Below the pieces are notes generated by a model. The model searched no databases, had not been told where the DNA came from, and saw only the letters and a program-made list of their open reading frames with translations. A stretch of 8,433 nucleotides of DNA from an uncultured Eggerthellaceae bacterium (GTDB taxonomy: Bacteria > Actinomycetota > Coriobacteriia > Coriobacteriales > Eggerthellaceae). This document shows, piece after piece, positions 6,357-8,433 of this stretch; the stretch's first letter is position 1, and each line of letters starts with the position of its first letter. Position numbers and translations under genes: made by a program. The DNA is taken from assembly GCA_902497215.1 (NCBI GenBank), contig CABVEH010000039.1, forward strand, positions 1 through 8,433. The letters run 5' to 3'.

Positions 6357-6632
6357 ATGACAAGAGATGAATTCTTGGCAATGGATGCCCCTGAAGCTGC
6401 CGAGGTTCTCAACAAGCTCATTGCCGAGGGCAAGAGCAAGGACGAGGCCATGGCGGAAGAGGGCGTCACTCAGGCTGACCTCATGAAGGCTCAGATCTTC
6501 TTCGTGAAGGACAAGTTCATCGCCCGCGCTTGGGGCGGCTACACCTCCACGAAGCGTACCGGCAACGAGGCTGGCGACAGCATCGAGGGTGTCGGCGGTT
6601 CCGATCCTTCCAAGGGTTACGCTGGCGTGTAG
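6357..6632 (+). CDS. Unrecognised 91-aa protein of the molybdoenzyme operon
   Basis: I do not recognise this protein. The ATG follows AAAAGGAG by six bases, a strong ribosome binding site; an upstream in-frame start at 6330 would fall inside the hairpin and is less likely. Residues about 1-52 are predicted helical by eye, with EVLNKLIAEGKSKDEAMAEE, then GVTQADLMKAQIFFVKDKFI, a helix-turn-helix-like rhythm without a clear match to a known DNA-binding family. The last 35 residues are rich in Gly, Ser and Thr and look flexible. There are no cysteines, no signal peptide and no membrane segment. The gene shares strand, codon style and terminator with the two molybdoenzyme genes, so it may be a third subunit, an assembly factor or a regulator of that enzyme; this rests on context only. 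Confidence 0.75.
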   Translation: MTRDEFLAMDAPEAAEVLNKLIAEGKSKDEAMAEEGVTQADLMKAQIFFVKDKFIARAWGGYTSTKRTGNEAGDSIEGVGGSDPSKGYAGV

Positions 6633-6654
6633 TTCAGGCTTAGTTCTCTGAACT
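6631..6654 (+). repeat. Small inverted repeat at the end of the operon
   Basis: AGTTCAG (6631-6637) and CTGAACT (6648-6654) form a perfect 7-bp inverted repeat with a 10-base loop. It starts within the stop codon of the 91-aa gene and ends two bases before the main terminator stem. It may add 3'-end stability or simply be a weak upstream hairpin. Confidence 0.45.
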
Positions 6655-6656
6655 TG

Positions 6657-6686
6657 AAAGAGCCACCTTCGGGTGGCTCTTTTTTT
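6657..6686 (+). terminator. Strong intrinsic terminator of the molybdoenzyme operon
   Basis: GAGCCACC (6660-6667), a TTCG tetraloop (6668-6671) and GGTGGCTC (6672-6679) are followed by seven T residues (6680-6686). The A residues at 6657-6659 can extend the stem. This is a textbook Rho-independent terminator and closes the three-gene unit that begins at 3456. Confidence 0.93.
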
Positions 6687-6696
6687 ATTGGGCTGG

Positions 6697-6702
6697 TAAT
6701 AT
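6697..6702 (+). promoter_or_regulatory. Weak -10-like box before the 121-aa gene
   Basis: TAATAT at 6697-6702 lies just after the terminator and about 40 bases before the next start codon. The gene after a strong terminator needs a promoter, but no convincing -35 box is found at 16-18 bases upstream, so this is only a candidate. Confidence 0.2.
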
Positions 6703-6742
6703 GTTCGTTCAAGAAGACAAGCCGCATCGAAAGGTTTCACCA

Positions 6743-7108
6743 ATGGCAACTGAAGCAGAAATCATGGCAGAGATCGAGGAGCTTGGGCGCCTGACCAACG
6801 AGCAGGAAGACATCCTTTACAACCTGTCCCTCAAGCAGGAAGAGCTTGGCCGCCAGTCCACCAACCTGCTTCTTGAGAAAGTGGTAGGCAGCGACCTCTA
6901 CCAGCCGATGATCGATCGCGAGATGCTTACCTACGAAGTGTTCAACCATGGCAGCAAGCACGAGATCGCATGCCTGTACGTCACGCTGAAGGGCATGCGG
7001 TACTGCATCATGTTCTCCGACGAGCTGTCTGCGCGCCGCAGGTTCAACCCCGCTGGCGCCTCTTGGGAGGCCACCGAGGAGAACAAGAGAAGGTTCGGCC
7101 TGGAATAA
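6743..7108 (+). CDS. Unrecognised 121-aa protein with N-terminal coiled coil
   Basis: I do not recognise this protein. The ATG at 6743 follows GAAAGG with a spacing of about 9 bases. The in-frame ATG at 6701, adding 14 residues, has no ribosome binding site and overlaps the -10-like box, so it is less likely. Residues about 4-45 are rich in Glu, Gln and Leu with heptad-like spacing and probably form a coiled coil (EIMAEIEELGRLTNEQEDIL). Residues about 60-95 look like a small alternating beta region (LTYEVFNHG, HEIACLYVTLKGMRYCIMF). The tail is charged. No signal peptide or membrane segment is seen. A strong terminator separates it from the molybdoenzyme operon, and the next gene follows after 95 bases on the same strand, so a link to the leucine-rich-repeat gene is possible but unproven. 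Confidence 0.7.
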   Translation: MATEAEIMAEIEELGRLTNEQEDILYNLSLKQEELGRQSTNLLLEKVVGSDLYQPMIDREMLTYEVFNHGSKHEIACLYVTLKGMRYCIMFSDELSARRRFNPAGASWEATEENKRRFGLE

Positions 7109-7203
7109 CACTCGATCGCGGGGGCGGGATGCGTTCCTGTCCTCGCTTTGCTGTTTGCCTGCGCTGATGCGCTCGCGTACGTTTTCGGCGGGAGATGCCT
7201 CTC

Positions 7204-8433
7204 ATGGTGGACTCTGGCAGTTTCAAAACAACGTCCTTTTTGCAGGAATCGCAGTATTTCGAGAACGCCAAGAAGAACGTGATCCTCGAAGGCACCGACA
7301 AGGAGGCCCTTTCGGCTGATTTGCCGCGCTCTGTACGCAGGCAGATCGATCCTTCCTCCGACCTTGGCAAGCTCGATGTCTGCTTCGGGGGCTTCTCGCC
7401 CACGCTCATGGGCGACTGCGCCAACAGCACAGAACAGGTGCTCGCAATGGAGAAGCGCCAGAAGGAGCACCTTGCGGCTGCGGAACACGCCGCGGCGGTA
7501 GAGGCCGCCCGCGCGTCCGAGGTGCGGGCTTACGTCGACGAGGCGGGCAACGAGTGGCGCTACGTCGTGCTGGACGACGTCGAGGTCAGGGTTGAACGCT
7601 GCGAATGCGCAACGTCCAACCTTGTGGTTCCTGGAGAGATCGAGGGCAAGCCCGTGGTTTCGCTCGGGGCCGAAGCCTGCGCCGATGCGGCCATGGCCGA
7701 AACGGTTGACATGCCCGACACCGTCGTGTCCATAGGACATTGCGCCTTCAGGGGATGCGACAGCCTGCGCAGCATAAGGTTCTCCGCCAACCTGGCCAAA
7801 TTCGATTCCGGCTGGTTGCGCTCGTGCCGCAACGTGGAAAGCATGACGCTTCCCGGGCGCTTGGAGAAGCTTACAGCAGCAGTGTTCGACCTTCCTGCGC
7901 TGAGGTTCCTGGAACTGGGGGAGTTCGTTTCCGAAATCGCGCCAGGCGCGTTCGGGAAGAGCCAGCTGGACGAGGTGGCGGTAAGCCCGCGAAGCGAGTT
8001 CGTGTCCACCGACGGATTGGCTCTGTACTCCAAGGACGGAAGCATAATGGTCGCGTTGGCCGTGCCTGTGGCTGCCTACGAAGTGGCGCCTGGTTGCGTC
8101 GCCGTCGCCAAGAAGGGATTCAGCAACTTCGCCGACTTGCAGAAGGTCGCACTGCCCGACACGTTGGAGGTCATAGGCGACTATGCGTTCGCGAAGACGG
8201 GAATATCGGAATTCGTGGCGCTGCCGTCGCTTCGGGCGATAGGCGAGCGCGCGTTCTTCGCGTGTGCCAACCTGAAGGATGTACGCCTGAACGACGGCCT
8301 TCGAAGCATCGGCAGCAACGCGTTCTCGGACACCGCCATCGAAGAGCTGCGCATACCCGCGTCGGTCGCCGAGCTTGGTCACCCTGTGGCTGCAGGCGCA
8401 GGCCTTCGGGAAACGAGATGCGCTCGAGCGACG
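7204..8433 (+). CDS. BspA-like leucine-rich-repeat protein, 3' end cut by window
   Basis: A frame open from 7204 to the window edge encodes at least 410 residues. ATG 7204 has GGGAG nine bases upstream; the in-frame ATG at 7195 touches that site and is less likely. Residues 1-75 match nothing I know. Residues about 77-108 are an Ala/Glu-rich helix. From about 137 on there are BspA/TpLRR-type repeats of roughly 23 residues (LRR_5 family), seen as SIGHCAFRGCDSLRSI (176-191), VIGDYAFAKT and AIGERAFFACANLKDVRL further on. Such repeats usually serve protein binding, often on the cell surface. Here the N-terminus has no signal peptide, so the protein appears cytoplasmic unless a C-terminal anchor lies beyond the window. 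Codons include many ATA and AGG, unlike the molybdoenzyme gene. The family is clear; the role is unknown. Confidence 0.82.
   Translation, partial: MVDSGSFKTTSFLQESQYFENAKKNVILEGTDKEALSADLPRSVRRQIDPSSDLGKLDVCFGGFSPTLMGDCANSTEQVLAMEKRQKEHLAAAEHAAAVEAARASEVRAYVDEAGNEWRYVVLDDVEVRVERCECATSNLVVPGEIEGKPVVSLGAEACADAAMAETVDMPDTVVSIGHCAFRGCDSLRSIRFSANLAKFDSGWLRSCRNVESMTLPGRLEKLTAAVFDLPALRFLELGEFVSEIAPGAFGKSQLDEVAVSPRSEFVSTDGLALYSKDGSIMVALAVPVAAYEVAPGCVAVAKKGFSNFADLQKVALPDTLEVIGDYAFAKTGISEFVALPSLRAIGERAFFACANLKDVRLNDGLRSIGSNAFSDTAIEELRIPASVAELGHPVAAGAGLRETRCARAT

Noticed and set aside
6931..8382. Open frame of 483 codons on the minus strand across the LRR gene
   Set aside because: The plus-strand frame from 7204 gives clear LRR_5 repeats, so the minus frame is a shadow.
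1..8433. CRISPR arrays, tRNA or rRNA genes, insertion sequences, att sites
   Set aside because: No repeat-spacer pattern, cloverleaf, transposase motif or flanking direct repeats were seen by reading.

Overview
The window looks like part of the chromosome of a high-GC anaerobic actinobacterium of the class Coriobacteriia, most likely family Eggerthellaceae (the Eggerthella, Gordonibacter, Slackia and Adlercreutzia group). The basis is a large polytopic-membrane LuxR-type regulator divergent from a molybdopterin oxidoreductase, BspA-like leucine-rich repeats, high GC, and AAAGGAA-type ribosome binding sites. The genus cannot be fixed from sequence alone.

Layout: (1) 56-1315, plus strand: a small single-span membrane protein of unknown function, then a short D-3-phosphoglycerate dehydrogenase (serA-like) without the C-terminal ACT domain. 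(2) 1316-3127, minus strand: a membrane LuxR-family regulator converging on serA, with the two stop codons directly abutting. A terminator-like hairpin for serA lies inside the 3' end of the luxR gene. (3) 3128-3455: a divergent control region with a good sigma70-type promoter for luxR, a 19-bp near-perfect palindrome over its -35 box, and a second dyad built on the same CAACC/GGTTG half-sites. (4) 3456-6632, plus strand: a three-gene unit of molybdopterin oxidoreductase catalytic subunit, small ferredoxin-like subunit and an unrecognised 91-aa protein, closed by a strong intrinsic terminator at 6657-6686. (5) 6743-7108: an unrecognised 121-aa protein. (6) 7204 to the window end: a leucine-rich-repeat protein with no visible signal peptide, cut off by the window edge.

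The main finding is in region 4. The catalytic subunit belongs to the DMSO-reductase superfamily (catechol dehydroxylase / acetylene hydratase / pyrogallol transhydroxylase-like part) but has no cysteine in its first 109 residues, so it cannot carry the usual N-terminal [4Fe-4S] cluster. The partner has the framework of a DmsB-like iron-sulfur subunit, yet nearly every expected cluster-ligand position holds another residue (F34, N37, A40, F89, H92, A106, E110, T114), with only C44 kept. Register is otherwise preserved. The pair therefore looks like a molybdenum (or tungsten) enzyme stripped of its electron wire, suggesting a redox-neutral reaction such as hydration, transhydroxylation or isomerisation, or direct two-substrate redox exchange. 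No Tat signal, membrane anchor or maturation chaperone is visible in the window.

Regulator and enzyme probably form a substrate-responsive module, as known for membrane LuxR regulators next to Eggerthella catechol dehydroxylases. The substrate is unknown.
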